NCBI RefSeq assembly: GCF_030052815.1
Contig: NC_079497.1
Location: 23,884,258-23,948,257 of the forward strand
Direction: 5' to 3'
Source of the DNA: Hevea brasiliensis
Taxonomy: Eukaryota; Streptophyta; Magnoliopsida; Malpighiales; Euphorbiaceae
Length of the DNA stretch: 64,000 nucleotides
The notes below the pieces were generated by a model. It saw only the letters and a program-made list of their open reading frames with translations, had not been told where the DNA came from and searched no databases. Position 1 is the first letter of the stretch; every line of letters begins with the position of its first letter. Shown piece by piece: positions 1 to 11,416 of this stretch. The translations under genes and the position numbers were made by a program.

Positions 1-94
1 TCTTAGATGTGGTTCTAATCCCCTTAATTGTCCAAACCGACACCGGTCACCGGAACAGTGAGATTTACCAGGCTATGCAAACGGGGGTGTTACA
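1..94 (-). repeat. End of 3' LTR of element A
   Basis: Nearly identical to 4966-5058, ending in the same GTGTTACA. The rest of this LTR lies to the left of the window. Confidence 0.85.
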
Positions 95-116
95 ATTCCC
101 CCCCCCCCCCCCTTTA
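95..116 (-). other. Polypurine tract of element A
   Basis: Directly abuts the LTR end. On the element (minus) strand it is AAA followed by a run of about 14 G and then AAT, the plus-strand primer for reverse transcription. The long C run on the plus strand is homopolymeric and its exact length is uncertain. Confidence 0.75.
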
Positions 117-146
117 ATAAATTTCATCTCGAAATTTTACCTGGTA

Positions 147-581
147 TCAATCTCTGAACAGCTGTGGGTGCTGTCTCCTCATATCCTCCTCTCGTTCCCA
201 AGTAGCCTCCTGGCCCAAATGATGGTTCCACAGCACTTTCACTAATGGTATTTGCTTGTTCCGTAGCTGCTTCACCTCATAAGCCAAAATTTCTATGGGT
301 TCTTCTTCATATGTGAGGTTTGGATTCACTTCAATTTCTTCTACTGGTAGTACATAAGATGGGTCTGATCGATACCTCCTCAACATAGACACATGGAAAA
401 CATTATGTATCTTCTTCAACTCTAGAGATAGTGCCAACCGATATGCCAAAGGACCCACTCTTTCCAAAACTTCATATGGCCCAATGAAGCGAGGACTCAG
501 TTTCCCCTTTCTGCTGAATCTCATAATTCTCTTCCCAAGGAGAAACTTTGAGGAAAACTTTCTCACCCATTGCATACTCAA
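147..581 (-). pseudogene. Integrase C-terminus and chromodomain, element A
   Basis: The 3' end of pol. The reading frame holds the GKLSPRFIGPYEVLERVG region of the integrase C-terminal domain, then LRRYRSDPSY. It ends in a chromodomain segment with the pattern EEEPIEILAYEVKQLRNK, VKVLWNHH and EATWEREEDMR. Chromodomains of this type are thought to guide chromovirus integration to heterochromatin. The frame is lost just upstream near 540-581, where an indel separates it from the DKVFLKVSPWK part, so this is a fragment without a real start. It closely resembles the matching part of element B at 9051-9510. The call is firm and function is very unlikely. Confidence 0.85.
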
Positions 582-681
582 TATCCCTTCTTTTCAAATC
601 AATGTAGGACTTCTGATAGTCTGATGCAGTCTTAAGTCGACCTCTGATTACTCTGATCTTCTCCTCAGTTTGCTGAACAAT

Positions 682-1218
682 TTAGGGTCCAATCATCTTT
701 CTTTCACCCACGTCATCCCAACACAACAGGGTTCTACATTTTCTACCATACAAAGCTTCATATGGAGGCATCCCAATGCTTGATTGGTAGTTGTTGTTAT
801 AAGCAAACTCAATTAAAGGTAAGTGTGTATCCCAACTGCCCTCAAACTCAATCACACAAGCCCGTAGCATATCCTCAAAGATCTGAATTACCCTCTCGGG
901 TGGCCATGCATGCGTGGGTGGAATGCGATCGAAGTTCAATCTAGTTCCTAGGGCTCTCTGAAGACTACCCCAGAATCTAGAAGTTAACCTAGGATCTCTA
1001 TCTGATACAATGGATACTGGCACTCTATGCAGTCTCACAATCTCATCAATGCACAACTTGGCCAATCTTTCTAAACTGTAGTCCATTCGGACTGGTAGAA
1101 AATGAGCAGACTTAGTCAGTCTGTCAATAATGACCCACACTGCATCATGACTCTTCTGTGTCCTCGGAAGTCCCATCACAAAATCCATAGTTATTCTCTC
1201 CCATTTCCATTTTAGCAC
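682..1218 (-). pseudogene. Integrase catalytic core fragment, element A
   Basis: Integrase core of the gypsy pol polyprotein, which joins cDNA to host DNA. Visible are the first catalytic Asp context (ITMDFVMGLP), [15 protein letters not shown], the second Asp context (SIVSDRDPR) and the catalytic Glu context (PERVIQIFEDM). The loop before the Glu, normally a conserved [12 protein letters not shown] string, reads IPPTHAWPP here and almost the same in element B. The frame closes downstream at a stop near 682 and upstream it is separated from the zinc-binding part by stops around 1219-1326. At least two of those look like TGG-to-TAG and CAA-to-TAA transitions. Non-functional fragment. Confidence 0.85.
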
Positions 1219-1326
1219 TGGTAGTGGATGTAATAACCTAGTTAGTACTTGATGCTCTGCCTTTACTTACTGACAAGTTAGGCATTTGGAAACAAACTCC
1301 GCCACATCTCTTTTCATACCCATCCA

Positions 1327-2454
1327 CTAGTAATGCTTTTTTAGCCCTTTATACATTTTTGTACCACCAGGGTGCATGGCAAAAGGAGACTCATGTGCTT
1401 CCTTCAAAATGATCTGCCTCAAATCAACATCATTAGGAACACACATTCTACCCTGGTGTAGCAATAGACCATCATATCTTATTGAGAATTCTGGTTTCTT
1501 GCCCTGCCAGACTTCTTCCAACAGCTTCTGATATTTCTGATCATTCTGAGCAGCCATTCTAATCTGATCAATCAACACTGGCTGTACATGCCATGCAACT
1601 GCTGTCTGTCCCTCATCATTAATCTCTAAGCTAGCATGCAATGATCTTAATTCATGTACCAAAGACAAAGGAGTAACCCGTAGACTTGCCATAGTCTTGT
1701 GACTTAAGGCATCAGCCACAACATTAGCTTTCCCTGGCTGATAGTCTATCAAACAATCATAGTCTTTTATCAACTCTAACCATCTCCTCTGTCTCAAATT
1801 CAGCTCTTTCTGGGTGCCCAAATACTTCAAACTCTTATGATCTGTGTAGATGTAACATTTCTCCCCATACAAATAGTGTCTCCAGATCTTAAGAGCAAAC
1901 ACAATAGCTGCAAGCTCCAAGTCATGTGTCGGATAATTCCTCTCATGCGGTTTTAGCTGGCGTGATGCATAGGCAATGACATTTCGATCTTGCATCAATA
2001 TACAGCCTAACCCATTGTGAGAAGCATCACTGTAAATTGTATATTCTTTACTCGGTGTAGGTAAAGTCAGGACTGGAGCCTTAGTTAAACATCTCTTCAA
2101 TTCATCAAAACTCTGTTGGCATTTGTCCATCCACTGAAATTTCACATCCTTTCTAAGCAGCTTGGTCAATGGAGATGCCAACATGGAGAATCCCTTCACA
2201 AATCTACAGTAGTATCCAGCTAAACCCAGAAAACTGCGAATCTCTGTGACATTTCTGGGTGGTCTCCAATTAAGGACAGCTTCTATCTTGCTAGGATCTA
2301 CCTTAATACCCTTTGCTAATACTATGTGCCCCAAAAAGGATATCTCCTTCAGCCAAAATTCACATTTTGACAATTTGGCATATAGCTGTTTCTCTCTCAA
2401 AGTCTGTAGTACAATCCGCAAACGTCTATCATGCTCTTCTGCATTAGTGTTCAT
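1327..2454 (-). pseudogene. RT end, RNase H and integrase zinc-finger fragment, element A
   Basis: Longest open stretch of element A, 375 codons. It runs from the RT thumb/connection ([30 protein letters not shown]) through RNase H ([11 protein letters not shown], the [19 protein letters not shown] region, [20 protein letters not shown]) to the start of the integrase HHCC zinc domain ([18 protein letters not shown]). At its N-terminal end the reading frame goes straight from LMNT to AEEHD. In element B those two motifs are separated by about 25 residues containing the catalytic FIDD. The RT active site is therefore deleted, and the fragment cannot support transposition. Confidence 0.88.
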
Positions 2455-5058
2455 TAGGGAGGAAAATAATCGATCTCACCCCATAAATGGAGGAGGAATA
2501 ATAAGGCACTGTCATGCTAAGTGTGAACACAAAATCAATTCAAAACAATTTAATCAAATAATTTGTGAGAAATCTAATTAATTTCCAAAGTCATATTTAT
2601 GATCATAAAATGGTAACACAATACATAATTAATCACAGAAGTCAAATTTTAGAGAATACAATATTTAAATAAGAATTATTGTGCACAGACCTGACGTGAG
2701 TCGCTTCTAGGCCTTGACTCAGTCTCTCAGAGCTTCCAAGTCTTTTTCAGCTGAAACACACAGTTTCACAGTGTTTCAGTACCATAACTTAGCATAATCC
2801 AAAAATAAATTTAACTTCACTTTTACCTAGCTCTAATGTGCTAAATTCGACCTTCTCGAAATTTTTGTGTTTTGGGTTACTATTCACTACACTATTCAAG
2901 TCAAATTGTTGACTTTCCAAGGTTTAATAGGTATGAGAATTCCAACTTCACCCACATACCACATTTTGGTCACCAAACTTATTGGTTTTGGTTATTTTCT
3001 CAAAACTTAGATCTTTTAAGCAAAATTGCCAAATTTTCAGTTTTGGTGTCTAAGGTTGCACTGTTCCATTGGTCACTTTTCTGTTGGAATTTGGCAAAAC
3101 TTCCTTCATAGAAAATGTTCCCTATTGTCTTACTTTTATTCTCCTTTTTGAATCACTCCAATTGGAGTTTTGTAGCTTAAGTTATATCCAAATTACGGTT
3201 ACTGATCATGCTGCAGATTTTAGTTCTAGCAGATTATTGATCCAACTTCGTTCAGCAATTTGATCAAGTTAAGTCCATAATTTGGTCTAATTTTCTCCAT
3301 ATGAAATGTTCTACTATGCCTTAGGTTTCCATCGGTTCAAGAATCACCTAAATCAAAGTTTTCTAGAGAGAGTTATAGTCATTGAAACTTTACTATTCAT
3401 ATGGTAAATCTGCAGTTCTGCAGATTCAGTGATTCAACTTTGCTCAGTAATTTGATTGGGTTAATGGAATAATTTGGGTTTGTTTTAGGTCTATATCTCA
3501 TATAACCACTGGCAAAATTTCAGGTCATTTTGACTTGTCTAGCTCGAGTTATGACCAAATGAACAAACACTGTTCATTTGGTCAGTTTGTACAGGGCAGC
3601 CTGCAATTTTCCAACTTTGATCAATTTGTTCATTAGGTTTTGGTCACTTTTTGGGCATGCTTCCTAAATGAAAATTGTGTCATTTAGTGTCTATTTTCAT
3701 TTCCAATTGGTGTCATACTAATTGGACTTGTAAAATTTCATTTTTGGTCCCTCAAAGTTGACTTGGTCATGCTGCAGCAGCATGAACACACTCCCTCCGA
3801 ATTTGACTTTAATTCCAACACTTCTAACACACTTAATTAGGTCACAAATGGCCATTTCTCACTTCACATTAGGTCAAAGACACCATTTACAAGTTTCTCG
3901 CATTTTTTGTCTCTAACCCTAAGTGTCCCAAAACCCTAATTACACAAACTCTTGCATTTACCTGATTTCATGCCTTTAACCATAGTCATTCAACTAACTA
4001 AGGTTTATATACCCAATTAAATCCATCAAACCATATAATTATACTCCCATCATCTGCTGGACAAAATTCAGTTTAGTCCCTCACACATATTTTTATTTCA
4101 TTTCTTTAGTTTATAAGCTCATTTAAGTAGTTAAACATGCATTTAAAGTAGAAAGTTAAAAGTTAGCATACTAACCTTTCTTAGGTGTTGTTTTCCTCTT
4201 CTATTTCTCCTCTTTTCTTCTTCTTTTTGTAGACAATAGCTAAATCAAGGGTCTAGGTTAAGAGTTACTTAAGGACTTTAGGGGAATTCATGGTTAATTT
4301 AGGGTGTAGGAAGCTTGACCCAAGAGCTCTAATGGAGTTTTGCAATGGTGAGGGAGAGAGAGAGTGAGGGCGGCACAAATTGAGGATGAAGAAGACTTTT
4401 AGTTTTTTTTTTTTTTCTTCCTTTTATGTCTTATGAAAGACCAAAAATCAATTTAATTAAATATATTAATTATATTCTTTATGGCATCATGCATGATGTC
4501 ATCACCTTTTTAACTTTTTTATTTTCTTTTTTTTATTTATTTATTTTTCTATTAGTTCTTTAATTTAATTCCCGACCCTGAAATTTTTTTTTCTCCGATT
4601 TTATTTGACAGTTAGGTCAGGAGTCAGCTCTCGAGGTCAATTGACCAAATTGCCCCTCGCCGGTTCATCCCGATTTGTAAATAATTCAATATTTCTTTCA
4701 GCTCTCTGACTTAATTATTTGACTGACTTAACAGTTCTTTTTCATGATTTTCTCTTTTCCACTATGTTCATAATGGTCCTAAGGACCGCAGCGTCACATT
4801 TTACGGTTTGAAATTTGAGTTTAAAATGACTTCGCAGTCCTTCCCGGGAAGGTCACTCATCGCTGTGACTCTCGGCTCGTTTAACTTCTTATATTCTATT
4901 TTTCTTATTTATACTTTACTAATTGGACATTACTCATTATTTGTTTTTATAGGTTATCTAGTTGTCTTAGATGTGGTTCTAATTCCCTTAATTATCCGGA
5001 CCGACACTAGTCACGGGAACAGTGAGATCTACTAGGCTATGCAAACGGGGGTGTTACA
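2455..5058 (-). repeat. Partial 5' LTR of element A
   Basis: About 2.6 kb LTR remnant ending in CGGGGGTGTTACA, identical to the end at 94. It shares landmarks with the LTRs of B and C: CCGGACCGACAC followed by a GTCACNGGAACAGTGAGA-like terminal block, and the CACAGACCTGA segment near 2690 that matches 6640 in B. That segment lies about 1.3 kb into B's LTR but only about 240 bp after the junction here, so roughly the first kilobase is missing. It contains many poly-T tracts and no coding sequence. Short open frames at 2872-3263 and 4808-5035 are not coding. Confidence 0.75.
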
Positions 5059-5317
5059 TCGTACATAAGAGGTAATAATGTGAATGATAATTTATATAAA
5101 TATTGTAATGATTAAATGAATCACATAGATGTGTGAATGGGCTAAATGTTATTATCATGAGAGAAAGGAAAATATTTCGATGTACAAATGGTACATAAAA
5201 ATCGATTGATGGGAATTGCAATTAACATAAATGGTATGATGAATGCATAAAGTATGTAAAAATTAAGATTTGGAGATTTATGTTTCCACTATGGATAAAA
5301 TTAAAATACTATAAATT
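5059..5317. repeat. Left remnant of the older sequence interrupted by element B
   Basis: About 260 bp of AT-rich non-coding DNA between A and B. It continues on the far side of B at 17514 across a perfect 5-bp duplication, so before B inserted it was contiguous with the old plus-strand LTR at 17519-19080. It may be part of that LTR or its flank. By eye I could not align it to the LTRs of element C. Confidence 0.45.
5313..5317. repeat. Left target-site duplication of element B
   Basis: AAATT, repeated exactly at 17514-17518. Confidence 0.88.
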
Positions 5318-6212
5318 TGTCACACCCTACCCCTCTGTAAGGCATAACATGATCCCGTAGTATACCTAATGAATTACCAACTCCGTCTACTGATAACCCA
5401 TTAAATACACTACAAGGGATTTTAAAAACTTTTCTTACTTCTTTTACAGTGGTGAGCACTTTGTGTATTAAAACTTTGGTGAACTGAAGTGAAACCACTA
5501 ACTCATTTGGTTTATTTGGAATTTCTGTAAAAATTTTGGCAGAGTGCCATTTGTATTTTGGACAAAACAGTTCTTCAGAAAAACCTGTAAAAAGCACTTC
5601 AATATTTTTCCAAGTCTCAACTCCAACATTTTTATCAACACAACACATTTCTCAAGTCAATTCCATAGGAATTTTTCAAAGTCTGAGATAAGGAAATATA
5701 ATACAACTTTTACAATCCAAAACACTCATAATTAATTTACAACTTCAAGGTACAATTTAATTTACAACTGCTCAAAACCAAAAACAAAATGTACATACAG
5801 TGTCATACATTACAGTACAAAATGCAAAATACTGGTATACTCATAATACCAGGAAATCCCTTGCTGGATGTACTAGCAGCCTAGTCTGCTGCCCTGTCTG
5901 TCTCTCTACCTGCGACAGCAATAAAAAGCTATCGCTGAGACAATATCTCAGTGGTGCACAACATTAACCAAATACAATTTAAATCACAATTCATAAGTCA
6001 TGTAAATAGTGGATACTTAAAACCATAGTCAAATTTAAGACAATAAAGGTCAATAAGAATTTAAACTCAATTTCTCAATATCACAATGATTTTCCATAAG
6101 TCAGATCAGGTTTGAATTCAAAAGACAGTATATGTCAATGAGAGTTTAAATCCATTTCACAACTCATAATACACATCAATAAATCACACACAGCTTAATC
6201 ATGATCCATAGT

Positions 6213-6405
6213 TCAATTCGTCCCAAAAGCCGATGGCTAATGAGGTATTCAATTCGTCCCAAAAGTCGATGACTAATGAGGAATAACATGGCTAGCTAGC
6301 AAAAATATGAGTACTCATTCTATTCGTCCTCAACAGGCACACACCTCAACACTTCAGCCGGAGAGGGAATTCAATTCGTCCCACTAGACAAGCTAATGAG
6401 GAATA
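6213..6405. repeat. Short tandem-like motif array in LTR of B
   Basis: The motif ATTCAATTCGTCCC recurs four times with a partner GCTAATGAGG after three of them (near 6213, 6248, 6320 and 6370). The same array is in the other LTR at about 14727-14920. Function unknown. Confidence 0.6.
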
Positions 6406-7055
6406 CAATCAATATACATGATAGCTGTGGTTTCAAACCATTTCCAATGCTTTTAAATCAATAAGTATCCATCAATGTCATTCAAACAAATTTTCACAGT
6501 TTCAAACCATTCACAATATTTTTCAATCAATAAGTGTCCATCAAACACATTTCCACAATTTAAAACAATGATATACAAATAGTCAATATTTATTTCCATT
6601 GAAAATAATTCAAAAGAAACAGTTGTTGTGCACAAACCTCTGATATTTGTCTCCTGATCCTGACTCAGTATTTCTTTCCCCTTTTGCTGAGTCCTTGTTA
6701 ACTGAGAAACACAATTTGAAGTGTTTCAGTGCTAAATTAAACTGTCTCTATCGATGGTGTTTGGTAAATAATGCACTGAACTCAATTATTCACTTAATCA
6801 CCTAATATACCGACCCTCATTGCGTTTTAGGTAAATTAGGTCTTAGTGTCATTAATATGTCATATTCGATAGGGTTTTAGGTTTGGTATGTTTTATCAAA
6901 GTCATTTCCTTGTTTAGTGCATTTTAATGCAAATTGCTGGATTCCGGAACACTGGTTTGACCTAACCGGACGATCTAGTTCCCTCAGTTTTCGGGTCTCG
7001 GTCGAAACTACAAACTTGTAGATCTAGGTCTTATTGCACGCAGTGCAAAATTTCA

Positions 7056-7285
7056 GGTCAATCCGAGTTAAGTAGACCAAGTTATGGTCATTACACTATT
7101 GCTGGTCAAGTGGTACCATTTTAGGTCAATTTTAGGTCAAATTGGTCAATTCTGGTTCGGCCAGTTTTTGGACCCGAACTTGTGCAAGTTGTTTGACTTG
7201 CTTATGGTCATTTCTGGGCTTTGGTGTCTTCATAAGACTTGTAGGTATGGGTCTTAACTATTCTTGGTCAAAATTTCAGGTCAAT
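7056..7285 (-). promoter_or_regulatory. Cluster of seven TTGACC (W-box-like) motifs in LTR of B
   Basis: On the plus strand GGTCAA occurs at about 7056, 7104, 7124, 7135, 7144, 7266 and 7279. In the element's own orientation these are TTGACC, the core bound by plant WRKY factors. The cluster is repeated in the other LTR at about 15570-15800. The motif match is seen; a regulatory role is inference. Confidence 0.35.
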
Positions 7286-9004
7286 TGGACCTGGTTTGAG
7301 TGAGTTATGGCCTAAACACTCACTGCTGCCCAATTGGTCATTTTTCAGGTCCTAATTGCACCTAATCCGAATTGGTCATTTTTTTAGGTCACCTTGCAAG
7401 CAGAATTTTGGCATGGTTTCTCAATGAAAGTTGGCACATTTTGTGCCTAGTTTCACCTCAAATTGGTCTCATACCAATTGAGGTTACACATTCAAGGTTA
7501 TAGGCTAAAATATACACTGCCCTCAATATGCATTTCACACCCCAACTTCAAACACACACTTACCTTTGCCATTTGTTTACTTACCTACCAAACTGTTTTG
7601 GCACATTACCAAAAGCATTTTCTACATTACATTAGCATTATTTTGGGCAGATTCCAATCACCTTCAACACACCAATAATCATTCAAAATTACAATTTCTA
7701 AGTACTATTACAAACACACCTAAACATTACAAACTTTACATACACTTTACAATGTTAATTTACATACATATCATCAATCTTTCTAGGTCAATATTCTGCC
7801 CACACTTCCTTCAATATATACCATTACTCAAGTGTCCACAAGCTGCCACAAACCATTCTTCAACATCACATTGCCGTCCCATATACCAATTTTCATCAAA
7901 GTGCATAATTCACCATATAAACATGAAATAATTCCCTAAGTTACTAAATCACCATGATTAACATTATTTCTCATCAACTATATGCACAAATACCTCATCA
8001 AAAACGTGACTCATGGCTGTCCAAAATGACAACAACAATAACCCTTCAAACTCAAAATTTTCCTTTACCAAACTAACACTCATAACATGAACATAAACTT
8101 TAACAAAGAAATTCTCAAAAATGCAAACTTACCTTTAATTGTAACTTGCTAAACCTTCACCAAACTTCTCAAAATTGGTATCAATATCTTCCTTGTGATG
8201 TGTAGACAAAGTTTAATGAAGAACACTAAGAGATTAGAGTTGAAAATGGAGGATGGATCAAGCTTGCATGCAAAACATCAATGGTGGTTTCTCTCACCTT
8301 CAATTCGGCTAGCTTTGTAAGTTGGAGAAGATGAACTATCTGATGGGTTTAGTGGACTTACACCTGCCATACTTTATGTTTAATTAATCCTATAGTGGTC
8401 CACTAACTAAAATTAAAACATATTATAAGTTAACTTTCACTTAATCCACATTTAACCCATTATTTTAGCTATTTACTTTGGGTACCACCAATTTAATTTT
8501 TCATTTTATTTTCTAAGTGTAATACTATTTATTTTTAATGGACATTTAGGTCAAAAGACACTTCGGGATGTCAAATGACTATAATGCCCCTGTTCGGGTG
8601 GCATTCCTGATTTTTCGGTAACACCGTATTTTGTCTGTTTTTCGATTTCTCACTTTTCTTTGTACTAATTATTTAATTTTTTTCTTTGATCTTTCTAATG
8701 ATATTTATTCTTCAATAAGGGTCTATTTATGTCCTAAAAATGTTTTCCAAGGTTCCCCGCAGTCCAGGGTTAGTCAACGGTCCAGGCCGTGACTTCCCGG
8801 TGCGGCCACCCATCGCTAGGTTTCCCGGCTCACTTACTCGGTTACATTTCTTTGCTATGATTTTTCCTTTGTTTTTCTTTTCTTGTATTTCATTATTTTA
8901 TGTCTCCTCACTCATATTGAGGTACGGTTCTAGGCATCCTAGCTGTCCGGACAACACTGGTCACCGGAGCAGCAGAATGCACTACCGAACTTTGGGGTGT
9001 TACA

Positions 9005-9018
9005 ATTCTCCCCCCCTT
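9005..9018 (-). other. Polypurine tract of element B
   Basis: Immediately inside the 3' LTR. On the element strand it reads AAGGGGGGGAGAAT, the expected plus-strand primer. Confidence 0.88.
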
Positions 9019-9050
9019 AAATAAATTTCGTCTCGAAATTTTACCTGGCA

Positions 9051-9782
9051 TTAGTCTCTGAACAGCTGTGGGTGCTGTCTCCTCATATCCTCTTCACGTT
9101 CCCAAGTAGCTTCCTGGCCTGAATGATGGTTCCACAGCACTTTAACCAGGTGTATCTGTTTGTTTCTCAGCTGCTTCACCTCATAAGCCAGAATTTTTAT
9201 GGGTTCTTCCTCATATGAGAGGTCTGGATTTACTTCAATCTCTTCAACTGTTAGTGCATGAGATGGGTTTGACCTGTACCTCCTTAACATGGACACGTGG
9301 AAGACACTGTGTATCCTTGCTAGCTCTGGAGGTAATGCCAACCGGTATGCTAAAGGACCCACTCTTTCCAGAACTTCATATGGTCCGATGAAACGAGGAC
9401 TTAGTTTCCCCTTTCTGCCAAATCTCATAATCCTCTTCCAAGGAGAAACTTTGAGGAATACCTTATCACCCACTGCATACTCAATATCTCTTCTCTTCAG
9501 ATCAACATAGGACTTCTGGCGGTCTGATGCAGCCTTGAGTCTATCTCTGATCAATCTGATCTTTTCCTCTGTCTGCTGGACAATTTCTGGTCCAATCATC
9601 TTCCTTTCACCTACCTCATCCCAACATAAGGGAGTTCTACACTTTCTGCCATACAAAGCTTCATATGGAGGCATCCCTATGTTTGATTGGTAGCTGTTGT
9701 TATAAGCAAACTCAATCAAAGGCAAGTGTGTATCCCAACTACCTTCAAATTCAATCACACAAGCCCATAGCATATCCTCCAA
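9051..9782 (-). pseudogene. Integrase C-terminal half and chromodomain, element B
   Basis: 244-codon open segment at the 3' end of pol. It begins in the integrase core just after the catalytic Glu (EDMLWACVIEFEGSWDTHLP) and continues through EFAYNNSYQSNIGMPPYEALYG and the GPY/F-type module (KVFLKVSPWKRIMRFGRKG, LSPRFIGPYEVLERVG). It ends in a chromodomain over roughly the last 55 residues (EEPIKILAYEVKQLRNK, VKVLWNHHSGQEATWERE). Chromodomains bind modified histone tails and are thought to steer integration. This segment is intact, but it is cut off from the upstream core by the corrupted stretch at 9783-10089. Compared with element A, this copy keeps the joined C-terminal domain. Confidence 0.9.
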
Positions 9783-10089
9783 TATCTGAATAACCCTCTC
9801 GGGTGGCCATGCATGCGTGGGTGGAATCTTTGTCTTTGAAGTTCATCTAGTTCCTAGGGCTCTCTGAAGACTACCCGAATCTAGAAGTGAACCTAGGATC
9901 TCTGTCGGACACAATTGATACTGCACTCCATGCGTTTACAATCTCATATATGTACAATCGGCCAATCTTTCCGTGCTATAGTCCATCCGAAGCAAAAAGT
10001 GAGCGGACTTGGTCAATCATCAACTATAACCCATCCGCATCATGACTACTCTGTGTCCTTGGAAGTCCTGTAACAAAATCCATAGTTAT
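9783..10089 (-). pseudogene. Corrupted integrase catalytic core, element B
   Basis: Corresponds to the core region that is open in element A at 850-1218, but the frame is repeatedly lost through small indels. Nucleotide landmarks are still recognisable: the CCTAGGATCTCT block of the second catalytic Asp and the GTCCATCCGAA block of the FLPVRMDYS region. The string just upstream of the catalytic Glu is nearly the same odd sequence as in element A. Damage is concentrated at CAG/CTG-rich points, which makes sequencing error a serious alternative to real decay. Confidence 0.7.
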
Positions 10090-10374
10090 TCATTCCCATT
10101 TCCACTGCATCGACAAAGGATGTAACAAACCAGCTGGAACTTGATGTTCTGCCTTTACTTGCTGACAAGTTAGGCATTTGGAAACGAATTCAGCTATATC
10201 TCTTTTCATGCCCATCCACCAGTAATGTTCTTTCAGCCCTCTGTACATTTTAGTTCCACCAGGGTGCATAGCAAATGGAGACTCATGTGCTTCCTTCAAA
10301 ATGGTTTGTCTCAATTCCACATCACTAGGAACGCACACTCTGCCCTGATGTAGCAATAAACCATCATCTCTCAC
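10090..10374 (-). pseudogene. Integrase HHCC zinc domain, element B
   Basis: Open segment carrying the N-terminal zinc-binding domain of integrase. Its spaced ligands are the His residues of [18 protein letters not shown] and the Cys pair of [14 protein letters not shown]. It is preceded by the RNase H-integrase linker (LLLHQGRVCVPSDVELRQ). Upstream the frame is lost at about 10375-10445, and downstream it runs into the broken core. It matches elements A and C closely. Confidence 0.85.
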
Positions 10375-10444
10375 AGAGAATTCGTGTTTCTTGCCTCTTT
10401 GGACTTATTTCAGAGCTTCGATACTTTTCATCACTGCGCGACCA

Positions 10445-11416
10445 TTACGATCGATCAATCAACACTGGCTGTACATGCCATGCAACTACTGTCTGTCCCT
10501 CATCATCAATCTCTAAACTGGCATGCTGTGCTTTCAATTCATATACCATGGACAAAGGAGAAACTCTGAGACTTGCCATAGTCTTGCGACTTAAGGCGTC
10601 AGCCACCACATTTGCTTTCCCTGGCTGATAGTCTATTAAGCAATCATAATCTTTAATGAGTTCCAACCATCTCCTCTGCCTCAAATTCAATTCCTTCTGG
10701 GTGCCTAAGTACTTCAAGCTCTTGTGATCTGTGTAAATGTAGCATTTCTCCCCATACAAATAGTGTCTCCAGATCTTCAGAGCAAAAACAATAGCTGCTA
10801 ACTCCAGATCATGTGTTGGGTAGTTCCTCTCATGCGGTTTCAGCTGGCGTGATGCATAAGCAATGACATTCCGATCTTGCATCAGTACACAGCCTAACCC
10901 ATTGTGAGAAGCATCACTATAAACTGTGTATTCTTTACCCGGAGTAGGTAAAGTGAGAACTGGAGCTTCAGTTAAGCACCTCTTCAACTCATCAAAACTC
11001 TGCTGACATTTATCAGTCCACTGAAATTTCACATCTTTCCGAAGCAGCTTGGTCAGTGGAGAAGATAACATAGAAAACCCCTTCACAAACCGACGGTAAT
11101 ATCCAGCTAAACCCAGAAAACTGCGAATTTCTGTGATGTTCCTGGGCGGTTTCCAATTAAGGATAGCTTCTACCTTACTGGAATCTACCTTGATCCCTTC
11201 AGCTGACACAACATGTCCCAAAAAGGAGATTTCCTTCAGCCAAAATTCACATTTCGACAATTTGGCGTATAGCTGTTTCTCCCTTAAAGTCTGCAGTACA
11301 ATCCGCAGATGTCTATCATGCTCCTCTGCACTCCTCGAGTATATCAAAATGTCATCAATAAACACCACCACAAATTGATCAAGATATGGTCTGAAGATAG
11401 TGTTCATCAGATCCAT
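10445..11416 (-). pseudogene. RT C-terminal half and RNase H, element B
   Basis: 323-codon open segment. It starts in the RT palm ([14 protein letters not shown]) with the catalytic FIDD motif at about residues 19-22. It continues through the thumb ([33 protein letters not shown]) into RNase H ([16 protein letters not shown], the catalytic Glu region [41 protein letters not shown]). RT copies element RNA into DNA and RNase H removes the RNA. The N-terminal fingers lie in the damaged stretch at 11417-12084, so a whole RT is not open in this copy. Confidence 0.92.

Larger units (their letters stand above)
1..5058 (-). mobile_element. Element A: truncated Tekay-type chromovirus (Ty3/gypsy)
   Basis: Remnant of a chromodomain-bearing gypsy retrotransposon on the minus strand. 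The first 94 bases match the last bases of the LTR that ends at 5058, so 1-94 is the inner end of the left (3') LTR, cut off by the window edge. The internal part keeps polypurine tract, chromodomain, integrase, RNase H and the thumb end of RT. At about 2455 the pol sequence jumps directly into mid-LTR sequence, so gag, protease, most of RT, the primer site and the outer end of the right LTR are deleted. The right flank starts at 5059. Its target duplication cannot be tested because the left end is outside the window. Confidence 0.85.
5318..9004 (-). repeat. 3' LTR of element B
   Basis: 3687 bp, starting TGTCACACCC and ending GGGGTGTTACA on the plus strand. It pairs with 13834-17513. LTRs this long are unusual but expected for Tekay-clade elements. 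No protein is encoded; open frames such as 5301-5648, 7463-7931 and 8740-9024 are chance. Confidence 0.95.

Noticed and set aside
5301..5648. 115-codon minus-strand frame at the start of the element B LTR
   Set aside because: It starts in flank, crosses the LTR boundary and is broken in the other LTR copy; no family resemblance.
6213..6405. CRISPR-like array
   Set aside because: Four irregularly spaced short motifs inside a plant LTR, with no regular repeats or cas genes.
6453..6635. 60-codon frame present identically in both LTRs of B (also 14963-15145)
   Set aside because: Identity is explained by recent LTR duplication; the sequence is AT-rich without motifs.
7463..7931. Open frames of 71 and 121 codons in LTR of B, one repeated at 15974-16189
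   Set aside because: Repetition comes from LTR duplication. Composition is low-complexity and no domain is visible.
8740..9024. 94-codon frame across the LTR end (and 17249-17563)
   Set aside because: Runs across LTR/polypurine boundary in one copy and into flank in the other; not a gene.
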